Shown one piece after another: positions 1 to 5,824 of a stretch of DNA of 21,885 nucleotides. Source of the DNA: an uncultured Clostridium sp. GTDB lineage: Bacteria > Bacillota > Clostridia > Lachnospirales > Lachnospiraceae. The notes below the pieces were generated by a model. That model saw nothing but the letters and a program-made list of their open reading frames with translations. It had not been told where the DNA came from and searched no databases. The translations under genes were made by a program, and so were the position numbers. The DNA lies in the NCBI GenBank assembly GCA_938036545.1, contig CALHQJ010000081.1:1-21885 (forward strand), written 5' to 3'. Position 1 is the first letter of the stretch, and the number at the start of each line of letters is the position of its first letter.

Positions 1-48
1 AACCAACAAGATACCTATCTGGATTAAATCCGAATATGTAACATACAT
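1..48 (-). CDS. Putative holin-like toxin peptide, N-terminal part only (runs off the left edge)
   Basis: The minus strand reads MYVTYSDLIQIGILLV and is still open at base 1. The charged or polar start followed by a hydrophobic run resembles the very small 'putative holin-like toxin' peptides of Firmicutes, which are about 30-40 residues, single-helix and often parts of type I toxin-antitoxin loci. A GGAGGG ribosome binding site at 57-62 lies 8 bases before this ATG. An in-frame ATG at 52-54 is only 2 bases from the same site, so the later start is preferred. It has its own promoter and a structured leader (separate entries). The family call is from memory of the N-terminal pattern over 16 residues. 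The C-terminal lysine-rich tail that would confirm it is outside the window, and so is any antisense antitoxin. Confidence 0.55.
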   Translation of the reverse strand, partial: MYVTYSDLIQIGILLV

Positions 49-56
49 TGGCATCT

Positions 57-101
57 CCCTCCTTTCTTTCGTCCGGAGGGTCGTCCCTCCGGCATGGAGG
101 G
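57..101 (-). promoter_or_regulatory. Structured 5' leader of the toxin-like gene with repeated GGAGGG/CCCTCC elements
   Basis: In transcript order the leader holds CCCTCC (101-96), GGAGGG (90-85), CCCTCC (80-75) and GGAGGG (62-57, the ribosome binding site). The middle two sit in a perfect 8-bp hairpin, CCGGAGGG/CCCTCCGG (92-85 with 80-73, four-base loop). Either CCCTCC copy could instead pair with the ribosome binding site. This is what an on/off translation control for a toxic peptide would need, but the folding is inferred. Confidence 0.5.
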
Positions 102-139
102 CAGGCCGCCTTCTATGTGTTCTGACTTTCCGTAAGAAC

Positions 140-170
140 AGTATACCATATTTTAAGCCAGACTTTTCAA
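140..170 (-). promoter_or_regulatory. Promoter of the holin-like peptide gene
   Basis: On the minus strand, TTGAAA (170-165) and TATACT (145-140) are separated by 19 bases. The TATACT is preceded by TGG, an extended -10. The spacing is slightly long, but the extended -10 compensates. Transcription would begin near 133, giving a leader of about 85 bases that contains the hairpin. Confidence 0.5.
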
Positions 171-207
171 TTATGGCTTTTTTCGACATTTTCAGCCCAA
201 AATCGCC

Positions 208-428
208 TTACCTGACTTTTATATTCACCGGAGTTACTGCATAGCTTTCCCTTTTTCCTCCTATACCGCAAACCACTGCTTCTATTTCATCGCTGTTTCC
301 TTCCGGCAGCCGGAAAAGGTATTTGTACTCGTTTTCTCTTTTGATACCATCTATCGGTCCAGGGTAATTTTCTCATAGAAAAACAGCTCTCTCATTCTGC
401 AGAGCATAGGGATTATTTTTACTGTGGC
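208..428 (-). pseudogene. Frameshifted C-terminal remnant of an unidentified protein
   Basis: Two adjoining minus-strand frames read as one protein if a single missing base is assumed near 358-360. The first (428-360) gives ATVKIIPMLCRMREL then FFYEKITL. The second (360-208) gives GPIDGIKRENEYKYLFRLPE, continues through SDEIEAVVCGIGGKRESYAV, and ends PVNIKVR before a TAA. The second frame is blocked upstream by a TGA at 373-375, and the first ends at a TAG just after the junction. The composition is protein-like, with alternating hydrophobic residues suggesting a beta-rich domain end. I do not recognise the family. No start codon or ribosome binding site fits, and it lies just after the terminator of the ribU unit. 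It could be chance open frame, but the two halves join well. Confidence 0.4.
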
Positions 429-440
429 GCAAAAATGGCG

Positions 441-474
441 AAAAATGGCGAAGTGCTTATTGTAACACTCCGCC
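441..474 (-). terminator. Intrinsic terminator ending the ribU unit and glgX remnant
   Basis: On the minus strand a 9-bp stem, GGCGGAGTG (474-466) with CACTTCGCC (455-447, one G-T pair), closes a 10-base loop and is followed by ATTTTT. It begins 9 bases after the stop of the debranching-enzyme remnant. The T-rich tail is tandemly duplicated: aaaaatggcg occurs twice in a row at 431-450. Confidence 0.75.
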
Positions 475-482
475 GGAAGTTT

Positions 483-737
483 TTAATACACCCGTCCCGT
501 AAATACCGCCACGGTTCTGGGGTTCATCATATAAGAGCCGTCAATTCTCGGTTCCTTTAAAAGCAGCTCGCATCCAGTGCCCTCTCTGGTATGAACGGTA
601 AAATTCACACCACTGGCAAGAGCCATGGCCCCATTTACATCAAAAAGGCCTGGGCGGACTTCAAATCCTGCAATTTCGTCTGTAGGGTTAATGGGAGCTG
701 GAAAATCTGCTGAATATTTCTGGCTGTAAAGCAACAT
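483..737 (-). pseudogene. glgX: Glycogen debranching enzyme (GlgX/isoamylase type) remnant with large internal deletion
   Basis: Eighty-four codons with a perfect AGGAGG ribosome binding site. Residues 1 to about 59, including DEIAGFEVRPGLFDVNGA and GVNFTVHTREGTGCELLL, match the start of the N-terminal beta-sandwich (CBM48-like) domain of clostridial glycogen debranching enzymes, which are normally about 650-700 residues. After CELLL the chain jumps to about 25 residues ending NPRTVAVFTGRVY, which resembles the final beta-strand of the same enzymes' C-terminal domain. The (beta/alpha)8 catalytic barrel and all catalytic residues are missing. The simplest reading is an in-frame internal deletion joining both ends near 558-564, leaving the original start, stop and terminator. 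It cannot debranch glycogen. It lies 54 bases after the flavin protein, in the same transcription unit. Assembly collapse is an alternative; the family call for the N-terminus is fairly firm, for the C-terminus less so. Confidence 0.65.
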
Positions 738-791
738 GAAACCTTCCTCCTGACTTCTAATGCAGCTGAACTGTTCCTTTTAATCACACAT

Positions 792-1274
792 TTAGTCGTA
801 CTGTTTTACTTCCACCTGCCTGGTATCAAAGTCAATAAACACCTGAAAGGCCTGTTCTTCCTCTCCTCTGGTATCCCATATTTCTACAAATTTGGGAGTT
901 ACTTCTATCAGAATCTCTGTATCTGTGTGGCTGTACTGATTATAACTGCGCCACAAATATTTTTCATACAGGGCTTCAAAACGGCCTCCTGGCTCCTCCG
1001 TTACCAGCCCCTTATTTTCTGCAATCCCCTCTACCTGAACGCCGCTCCAGCACATGGCTACGCGTGGATTTTCAAATAACTGCTGGGTTTTTCGAAAGTT
1101 TTTATCCGTCTTAAAATAAATCTTCCCATCATAAAACAGGCAGCTTACGTTGCGTACCATTACATAATCATTAACGCTGCTGGCCAGGGCCATAATCTTA
1201 TAGTCTCCCAGTTTTTCAAACATCAGGCTTACCGCCTCTTCAAAGGTAAAACTTGTCTTATCCGAAAACTTCAT
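792..1274 (-). CDS. Pyridoxamine 5'-phosphate oxidase-like FMN-binding split-barrel protein
   Basis: A 160-residue protein with the layout of the PNPOx-like family: an N-terminal helix, a strand leading into IMALASSVNDYVMVRNVSCL (27-46), YFKTDKNFRKTQQLFENPRV (53-72) where the FMN phosphate is normally bound, and a second half that begins with VEGIAENKG. Members bind FMN, F420 or haem, and many are uncharacterised reductases. The NFRKTQQLFENPRVAMCW stretch is typical of the general-stress/flavoredoxin-like branch, not of true PdxH. The gene starts 13 bases after the ribU stop, so it is in the FMN-riboswitch transcription unit, consistent with FMN as cofactor. Its ribosome binding site is an unusual run of eight G residues (1287-1280) directly after the ribU TGA. 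Substrate unknown. Confidence 0.85.
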   Translation of the reverse strand: MKFSDKTSFTFEEAVSLMFEKLGDYKIMALASSVNDYVMVRNVSCLFYDGKIYFKTDKNFRKTQQLFENPRVAMCWSGVQVEGIAENKGLVTEEPGGRFEALYEKYLWRSYNQYSHTDTEILIEVTPKFVEIWDTRGEEEQAFQVFIDFDTRQVEVKQYD

Positions 1275-1287
1275 GGTTTCCCCCCCC

Positions 1288-1890
1288 TCAATTCATATAG
1301 TTTTTAATAGTTTTGCTGACTCTCTTGTAAACCAGCACCGTAATCACAGAGCTGATTCCGCACTTAATCAGATTAAACGGAATAATTCCAAACAGGGCCA
1401 GGGTCAGCGTATTTTTCATCAGCGGATTCACTGCCCCGCACATTGCAATAATATCTTCCATCTTCATGCCGAATAAGCTGACATAAAACGGAATAATCAC
1501 CAGCAGATTGGTTGCCACAGCCATCAAAGAACAGAGCACCGTTCCTGCGGCCATGCCAAGTTCTCCAGACCGCCTGGATTTGTTATGGCGGTAAATCCAG
1601 GCTGCCGTAACTGCATAGGAACAACTGAGAATAAAGTTGCTCAGTTCCCCTGTAAACATGGTATTGGTTCCCATCAGGGCCAGCTTTACCAAAAGTTTTA
1701 TTAAAATAATGAGAACCGCTGCCTGAGGACCCAGTATAAATCCTCCTATCACCTCTACCAGGCCGGATAAATCGAAATCCATAAAGGGAGGCATAAAAGG
1801 AAGCGGGAACTTAAACAGCATCAAAACTCCGGAAAGCGCTCCGAACAGGCCGATGATCGTCAGCCTTTTTACATTGGTTACCTGTTTCAT
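1288..1890 (-). CDS. ribU: Riboflavin ECF transporter S component RibU
   Basis: A 200-residue, very hydrophobic protein with about six membrane segments and the RibU signature near the N-terminus: RLTIIGLFGALSGVLMLF, then FPLPFMPPFMDFDLSGL, then GGFILGPQAAVLII. RibU binds riboflavin outside the cell and works with the shared EcfA-EcfA'-EcfT energising module, which is not in this window. The ATG at 1890 was chosen because AAAGGTGG precedes it at a normal distance. A longer open frame up to 1962 runs into the riboswitch terminator and is not credible as coding. The FMN riboswitch and terminator immediately upstream make the assignment secure. The flavin-binding protein and debranching-enzyme remnant follow in the same transcript. 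Confidence 0.93.
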   Translation of the reverse strand: MKQVTNVKRLTIIGLFGALSGVLMLFKFPLPFMPPFMDFDLSGLVEVIGGFILGPQAAVLIILIKLLVKLALMGTNTMFTGELSNFILSCSYAVTAAWIYRHNKSRRSGELGMAAGTVLCSLMAVATNLLVIIPFYVSLFGMKMEDIIAMCGAVNPLMKNTLTLALFGIIPFNLIKCGISSVITVLVYKRVSKTIKNYMN

Positions 1891-1960
1891 AATAATAAAT
1901 CCACCTTTCCGCTTTGGGGTTGGCGCTTTTGGAAAGGCAGATGGAAAACCGGTTCCGATC

Positions 1961-1991
1961 AAAAAAGCCTGGGAATACAGTAAGCCCAGGC
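1961..1991 (-). terminator. ribU: Riboswitch-controlled intrinsic terminator (expression platform)
   Basis: On the minus strand GCCTGGG (1991-1985) pairs perfectly with CCCAGGC (1973-1967) across an 11-base loop and is followed by TTTTTT. It lies 17 bases after the FMN aptamer and 70 bases before ribU. This implies transcriptional shut-off when FMN is bound. Confidence 0.88.
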
Positions 1992-2008
1992 ATCATTTCC
2001 AAAAAAAC

Positions 2009-2122
2009 GTCTTTTCTCATCCGGACTATACCGTCGGTGCCGGAATTGCACCGGCTCAGCCGTCTAAACAACGGGTCATGGACTATTACCATCGGTAGGG
2101 ACTTCCACCCTGCCACAAAGAC
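2009..2122 (-). ncRNA. FMN riboswitch (RFN element)
   Basis: The minus strand carries the conserved RFN blocks in order: GGCAGGGTGGAAGTCCC, ACCGATGGTAATAGTCC, AGCCGGTGCAATTCCGGC, then ACCGACGGTATAGTCCGG and ATGAGAAAAGAC. The closing P1 stem can be formed by GTCTTT (2122-2117) and AAAGAC (2014-2009). These blocks bind FMN in riboflavin biosynthesis and transport leaders throughout Firmicutes. Here it leads ribU, so riboflavin uptake and the FMN-binding protein behind it should fall when FMN is plentiful. Confidence 0.96.
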
Positions 2123-2142
2123 TTCTTATATTTTACAACGTA

Positions 2143-2171
2143 ATTATACTACCCTGATATCCCCTTGTAAA
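2143..2171 (-). promoter_or_regulatory. Promoter of the FMN riboswitch/ribU unit
   Basis: On the minus strand TTTACA (2171-2166), a 17-base spacer and a perfect TATAAT (2148-2143). The -10 overlaps the TAA stop codon of the HAD phosphatase gene (2146-2144), and the -35 lies in its last codons. Predicted transcript start is near 2136, about 14 bases before the aptamer. Confidence 0.8.
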
Positions 2172-2920
2172 GCATTTTTAATCAGCTCTTCCACACTGTC
2201 AAAAATTCCTGCCGCCGCCTGCTTTGCCGCTTCGCAGCCGGCCTGAATGGTATATCCGTTAAAATCCCGAATCATGTCGACGTCGTTGCCGCCGTCGCCG
2301 ATTACCAAAATCTGTTCTGCTGTTTTTCCTTCCAATTCCATATACCGGCGGATTCCCACGCTTTTGCTGACTCCGGCAGCTACCACGTCTACGTCCTTTC
2401 GGTTGTAATAAGCGCAGAAATCCTCCCCCAGCTGGCAGTTGATTTCCTCTGCACATTTGGCAGCCATCGCTTCATCTTTGCAGCCCAGGCTAAACTGCCA
2501 GATGGTATCCAAAGCCAGCAGCTGCTCCATGGAAATCCTGGGAGCCTTCAGCCTGATTTCAAAAATTGTAGGATTTTTCATTCGCACCGTAAAGGTTCCT
2601 TCGGAAGAAAGGGCAAAAATTCTGGGGACTTTTTTTATGGAAGGCAGATTGAAAAATGCGTTTAGACGCTGGCGGTTTATGGGCGTGTGCTCTAAAACCC
2701 TTCCATCCAGCCTGTAAATTGCAGCCCCATTGTCGCAAATCAGAAAATCCAGGGGCAGATTATATTCTTTTATGGGCAACAGGGCCATTTCGTAAGAACG
2801 GCCAGTAACCAGGCCAAACTGATGACCTTCCTGTCTCCATCGCTTTACTGCCTCCAGGTTTTTAAGAGTCTGTGGTTCATCTACATGAAACGTTCCATCG
2901 TAATCGCTTGCAAGTATCAT
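2144..2920 (-). CDS. Cof-type HAD-superfamily phosphatase
   Basis: A 258-residue protein of the class IIB (Cof/YidA) HAD family, normally 260-290 residues. Motif I is DYDGT (6-10; Asp6 would be the nucleophile and Asp8 the acid/base). The motif II threonine is in LVTGRSYE (37-44). Lys186 in the GVSKSVGI stretch is motif III. GDGGNDVDM (208-216) is motif IV and holds the Mg2+ ligands. The cap domain lies between motifs II and III. Family members dephosphorylate sugar phosphates, FMN, pyridoxal phosphate or similar metabolites. Sequence alone cannot give the substrate, though the neighbouring FMN-riboswitch unit makes flavin phosphate a testable idea. AAGGAG precedes the chosen ATG. It is divergent from the small zinc-ribbon gene. 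Confidence 0.9.
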   Translation of the reverse strand: MILASDYDGTFHVDEPQTLKNLEAVKRWRQEGHQFGLVTGRSYEMALLPIKEYNLPLDFLICDNGAAIYRLDGRVLEHTPINRQRLNAFFNLPSIKKVPRIFALSSEGTFTVRMKNPTIFEIRLKAPRISMEQLLALDTIWQFSLGCKDEAMAAKCAEEINCQLGEDFCAYYNRKDVDVVAAGVSKSVGIRRYMELEGKTAEQILVIGDGGNDVDMIRDFNGYTIQAGCEAAKQAAAGIFDSVEELIKNALQGDIRVV

Positions 2921-2985
2921 CGCTATCTCCTTGTCTATCTACCGGAAGCACTAAATGCTCTCTGGCAGTTTTTGATAAAATATGC

Positions 2986-2991
2986 TATGAT
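2986..2991 (+). promoter_or_regulatory. Probable extended -10 promoter of the zinc-ribbon gene
   Basis: TGC followed by TATGAT (2986-2991), an extended -10 box; no clear -35 is present at 17 bases. It lies about 50 bases before the ATG at 3046, in the divergent gap shared with the HAD phosphatase gene. Confidence 0.4.
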
Positions 2992-3045
2992 AAGCCTTGG
3001 TATCCGCATACATGGATTTTAACAGTTTTTATGGAGGTTCTTATC

Positions 3046-3306
3046 ATGCACTTATCGAAAAAAGTCTGCACCTTTGTCCATAACCTGTTTTTGCTGGCAG
3101 GTTTAATCGTCCTGTTCATTGCAATTTTGTATACCGAACTGATGACAGTAATGGGAATTGGCGCAATGGGCATGGCCCTTATCGGTCTTGCCTATGGATT
3201 CGTAGCCCTGTTTTGGCGCTGTCCCTTCTGCGGCAGACGCCTGCCATGGAAGGAGGGAAAACCACAGGTTTCTTCCTGCCCCCACTGCGGCAAAAAATTA
3301 GAATAA
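3046..3306 (+). CDS. Small membrane protein with C-terminal zinc ribbon
   Basis: An 86-residue protein. Two hydrophobic segments (about residues 11-31 and 34-56) are separated by a very short turn, so the molecule is probably a helical hairpin in the membrane. The tail carries CPFC and CPHC about 20 residues apart, the classic four-cysteine zinc ribbon, which would face the cytoplasm if the N-terminus does too. GGAGG lies 8 bases before the chosen ATG. An upstream in-frame ATG at 3031 overlaps that site and is rejected. No close functional homologue is recognised; zinc-ribbon membrane hairpins of this sort are common hypothetical proteins in Lachnospiraceae. It is transcribed alone and ends 4 bases before the stop of the convergent CLC gene, with no terminator visible between them. 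Confidence 0.8.
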   Translation: MHLSKKVCTFVHNLFLLAGLIVLFIAILYTELMTVMGIGAMGMALIGLAYGFVALFWRCPFCGRRLPWKEGKPQVSSCPHCGKKLE

Positions 3307-3310
3307 TCCT

Positions 3311-4558
3311 CTAGTTGGCCTTTCGGTTAATAAACTCTGTCCGGATTTTTGAATACACAAATTTCTGGCTGCTGTAAAGCCCGTAATATCCGGACAGGGT
3401 AAAGGATACGGCTACAATAATAGCAAAATAAGGCATGGCTTCGTATCCAAACATTTCCAGGGCAATAATCAGCGCTGAAACGGGACAGTTGGTTACGCCC
3501 ACAAAGAGGGCGGCCAGCCCGCAGGCAGCACATAGGGAAGGAGAAACTCCGGCGGCCAGCCCTACCGCACAGCCAAAGGATGCGCCAATGGACATGGTAG
3601 GCACAATTTCTCCTCCCTTAAATCCTGCTCCCAAAACCATAGCGGTAAACACCATCTTCAGGAGAAAGGTCCCCCATCCTGTATGGCCTTCCATGGCCTT
3701 TTCGATAATCCCACTTCCGCTTCCCAGATATTCCTTTGTTCCCACAACCTGCGTAAGAACGATAAATAAGATGCTGGCGGCCAGAATTCTGATATAAGGA
3801 TTTTTAAAATGCTTCTGGTAAAGGTGCTGTGCCTTGTGGAGAATCATGCAAAACAAAATGCTGGCAACGGCGCATAAAATCCCCAAAAACACAATGAACA
3901 ATCCGGTTTTCACCGTAAATTCCGGCACTTCTAAAATCTGGAATTTTTCCGGCTTCATCCCTAAGGAAACAGAGATTCCCGTTCCGATAAAGGACGAAAA
4001 CAGGCAGGGAACCAGGGCCGCATAATACAGGACTCCCACGCTGATAACCTCCATGGAAAATATACCGGCAGCAACGGGAGTTCCAAATAAAGCGCCAAAA
4101 AGGGCGCTCATTCCGCACATCACGACGATTTTCCGATCCTTTTCATCCAGCTTCATCTTTTTTCCTATGAAATTTCCCATGCTGCCTCCAATTTGCAGGG
4201 CAGCGCCTTCCCGTCCGGAAGATCCTCCGACCAAATGGGTTAAAACCGTTCCAATGAAAATCAGCGGCCCTGTAGCCGGACTGACTTCTTCCGTAGAAGA
4301 AACTGCAGTCAGAATCCCATTAGTTCCCTTGTTGTCTTCTTCTTTTGCCAGGTGGTACATCCAGACAATGAGCAGTCCTGCTATGGGCATCAGATAGAGT
4401 GTCCAGGGATGAGTCTGGCGAAAGGCACCAGCCCAGCCGACACAATGGGAAAAGGCAGCTCCCACTGCCCCTCCCGCTCCTCCCATCAGGCAGGAAATCC
4501 ACGTCCATTTTATAAAGTAGATAATGTTATCTGCCAAAGGCGATTGTCTCTCAGTCAT
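3311..4558 (-). CDS. CLC-family anion channel/antiporter
   Basis: A 415-residue membrane protein with about ten hydrophobic segments. The CLC selectivity-filter loops are recognisable but not standard. The usual GSGIP loop is replaced around NGILTAV (80-86). The GREGP loop is SGREGAALQIGGS (114-126), with the gating glutamate at 117. The GGxFxP loop is GFKGGEIVPTMSIGA (312-326). A GTVLTHLVGGS stretch precedes GREG. This combination (GREG with A/T/V instead of P, and GFKGGE..P) recalls the fluoride/proton CLC-F branch and its relatives, not E. coli ClcA. That placement is from memory and uncertain. No C-terminal CBS domains. The ATG overlaps the end of the threonine ammonia-lyase gene by 8 bases, so translation is probably coupled. 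No fluoride riboswitch was found upstream. Confidence 0.85.
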   Translation of the reverse strand: MTERQSPLADNIIYFIKWTWISCLMGGAGGAVGAAFSHCVGWAGAFRQTHPWTLYLMPIAGLLIVWMYHLAKEEDNKGTNGILTAVSSTEEVSPATGPLIFIGTVLTHLVGGSSGREGAALQIGGSMGNFIGKKMKLDEKDRKIVVMCGMSALFGALFGTPVAAGIFSMEVISVGVLYYAALVPCLFSSFIGTGISVSLGMKPEKFQILEVPEFTVKTGLFIVFLGILCAVASILFCMILHKAQHLYQKHFKNPYIRILAASILFIVLTQVVGTKEYLGSGSGIIEKAMEGHTGWGTFLLKMVFTAMVLGAGFKGGEIVPTMSIGASFGCAVGLAAGVSPSLCAACGLAALFVGVTNCPVSALIIALEMFGYEAMPYFAIIVAVSFTLSGYYGLYSSQKFVYSKIRTEFINRKAN

Positions 4559-5780
4559 TGTATGTGCCTTTGCCCTTTACCAGCTTGGGACGGTATCCTT
4601 TTTCATTTAATGCCTGCAAAATAGACTGCTTATGAGCCGTTCCGAAGGCTTCCATGGTAATCCGGAGTTCTACGGCTGCATTACGGTTAATGCTGACAAA
4701 CTGATTGTGTTCCAGTTTAATAACATTAGCCTGCTCTTCTGCTAACAGAGAAGAAACCTTTGCCAGTTCACCTGGCTTATCCGGAAGCAGCACGGATGCG
4801 GTAAATACCCTGTCTCTTAAAATCAGACCGTGTTGTACAATGGATGCCATGGTAATTACATCCATATTTCCGCCGCTTAAGATAGAAACGATTTTTTTCT
4901 TCTGTACATTCAGGTGCTTTAAGGCAGCTACGGTCAGAAGGCCGGAATTTTCTACGATCATCTTGTGGTTTTCTACCATATCCAGAAATGCCACAATCAA
5001 CTCACTGTCGTCAATGGTGATAATATCGTCCACGTTTTCCTGAATATAGGGGAATAACAAATCGCCAGGAGTCTTTACCGCAGTACCGTCGGCAATGGTA
5101 TCTACGGAAGGAAGTTCTACTACGTGTCCAGCTTCCAGGGATGCTTTCATGCATGCTGCCCCTGCCGGTTCTACACCGATTACTTTGATCTTTGGATTTA
5201 ACATCTTAGCCAGTGTGGAGACGCCGGTACACAAGCCGCCTCCCCCAATGGGAACTAAAATATAGTCAACGGTAGGAAGCTCCTTGATAATTTCCATGGC
5301 AATGGTTCCCTGTCCGGTAGCTACTTCCAAATCATTAAAGGGATGAACAAAGGTTCCACCGGTCTGTTCTACCAGGTCATAGGCATATTTACAGGACTCG
5401 TCAAATACATTGCCGTGTAATACAACTTCTGCACCGTAACTTTTGGTACGGTTAATTTTGATTAGTGGAGTTGTCGTAGGCATGACAATGGTTGCCTTAA
5501 TTCCAGCCAGCTTTGCGGCATAGGCCACACCCTGGGCGTGGTTTCCGGCAGAGGCTGTAACCAGTCCTTTTGACTTTTCTTCCTCTGACAAGGTGCTGAT
5601 CTTGTAATACGCCCCCCGAACTTTATAGGCCCCTGTGTACTGCATATTTTCCGGCTTAAAATAGACCTTGTTGCCAGTCTGATTTGAAAAGTATTCACTG
5701 TAAACCAGCTTGGTTTCCTGTGTTACCTTACTTACTGCTTCGGACGCTTCCTCAAAGGCCTCTAATGTTAATTTTTCCAT
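4551..5780 (-). CDS. ilvA: Threonine ammonia-lyase with C-terminal ACT domain
   Basis: A 409-residue fold-type II PLP enzyme that converts L-threonine to 2-oxobutanoate and ammonia. Lys53 in the TGAYKVRGA motif would hold PLP. SAGNHAQG (77-84) contacts the substrate carboxylate. GGGG (179-182) binds the PLP phosphate. SGGN near 310 is the conserved C-terminal motif of the catalytic core. A single ACT domain, beginning at about VFTASVLLPDKPGELAKV, follows from residue 325. This is the medium-length form (single ACT), shorter than two-ACT biosynthetic IlvA, so it may be either biosynthetic (isoleucine) or catabolic (TdcB-like). There are no neighbouring ilv or tdc genes to decide. AAAAGGGGAG precedes the ATG. 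It lies 44 bases after ftsY with no obvious promoter, so it may be read through from the cell-envelope array. Confidence 0.94.
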   Translation of the reverse strand: MEKLTLEAFEEASEAVSKVTQETKLVYSEYFSNQTGNKVYFKPENMQYTGAYKVRGAYYKISTLSEEEKSKGLVTASAGNHAQGVAYAAKLAGIKATIVMPTTTPLIKINRTKSYGAEVVLHGNVFDESCKYAYDLVEQTGGTFVHPFNDLEVATGQGTIAMEIIKELPTVDYILVPIGGGGLCTGVSTLAKMLNPKIKVIGVEPAGAACMKASLEAGHVVELPSVDTIADGTAVKTPGDLLFPYIQENVDDIITIDDSELIVAFLDMVENHKMIVENSGLLTVAALKHLNVQKKKIVSILSGGNMDVITMASIVQHGLILRDRVFTASVLLPDKPGELAKVSSLLAEEQANVIKLEHNQFVSINRNAAVELRITMEAFGTAHKQSILQALNEKGYRPKLVKGKGTYND

Positions 5781-5824
5781 AATTGATTCTCCCCTTTTGT
5801 GTCTTTTCCATTGGATGAATGTCG

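Noticed and set aside
431..450. Two adjacent aaaaatggcg units as a possible repeat array
   Set aside because: Only two copies; they are explained as the terminator tail and its simple duplication. No CRISPR-like spacing exists anywhere in the window.
1891..1962. N-terminal extension of ribU
   Set aside because: It would translate through the expression-platform terminator; the AAAGGTGG-supported ATG at 1890 gives the normal RibU length.
2872..3045. N-terminal extension of the zinc-ribbon protein, reading into the divergent promoter region
   Set aside because: It overlaps the HAD gene start antisense and ignores the clear GGAGG before the ATG at 3046.
4559..5824. Possible fluoride riboswitch or T-box ahead of the CLC/ilvA pair
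   Set aside because: The CLC start overlaps ilvA, and the 44-base gap before ilvA is too short and shows neither T-box nor crcB-motif sequence.
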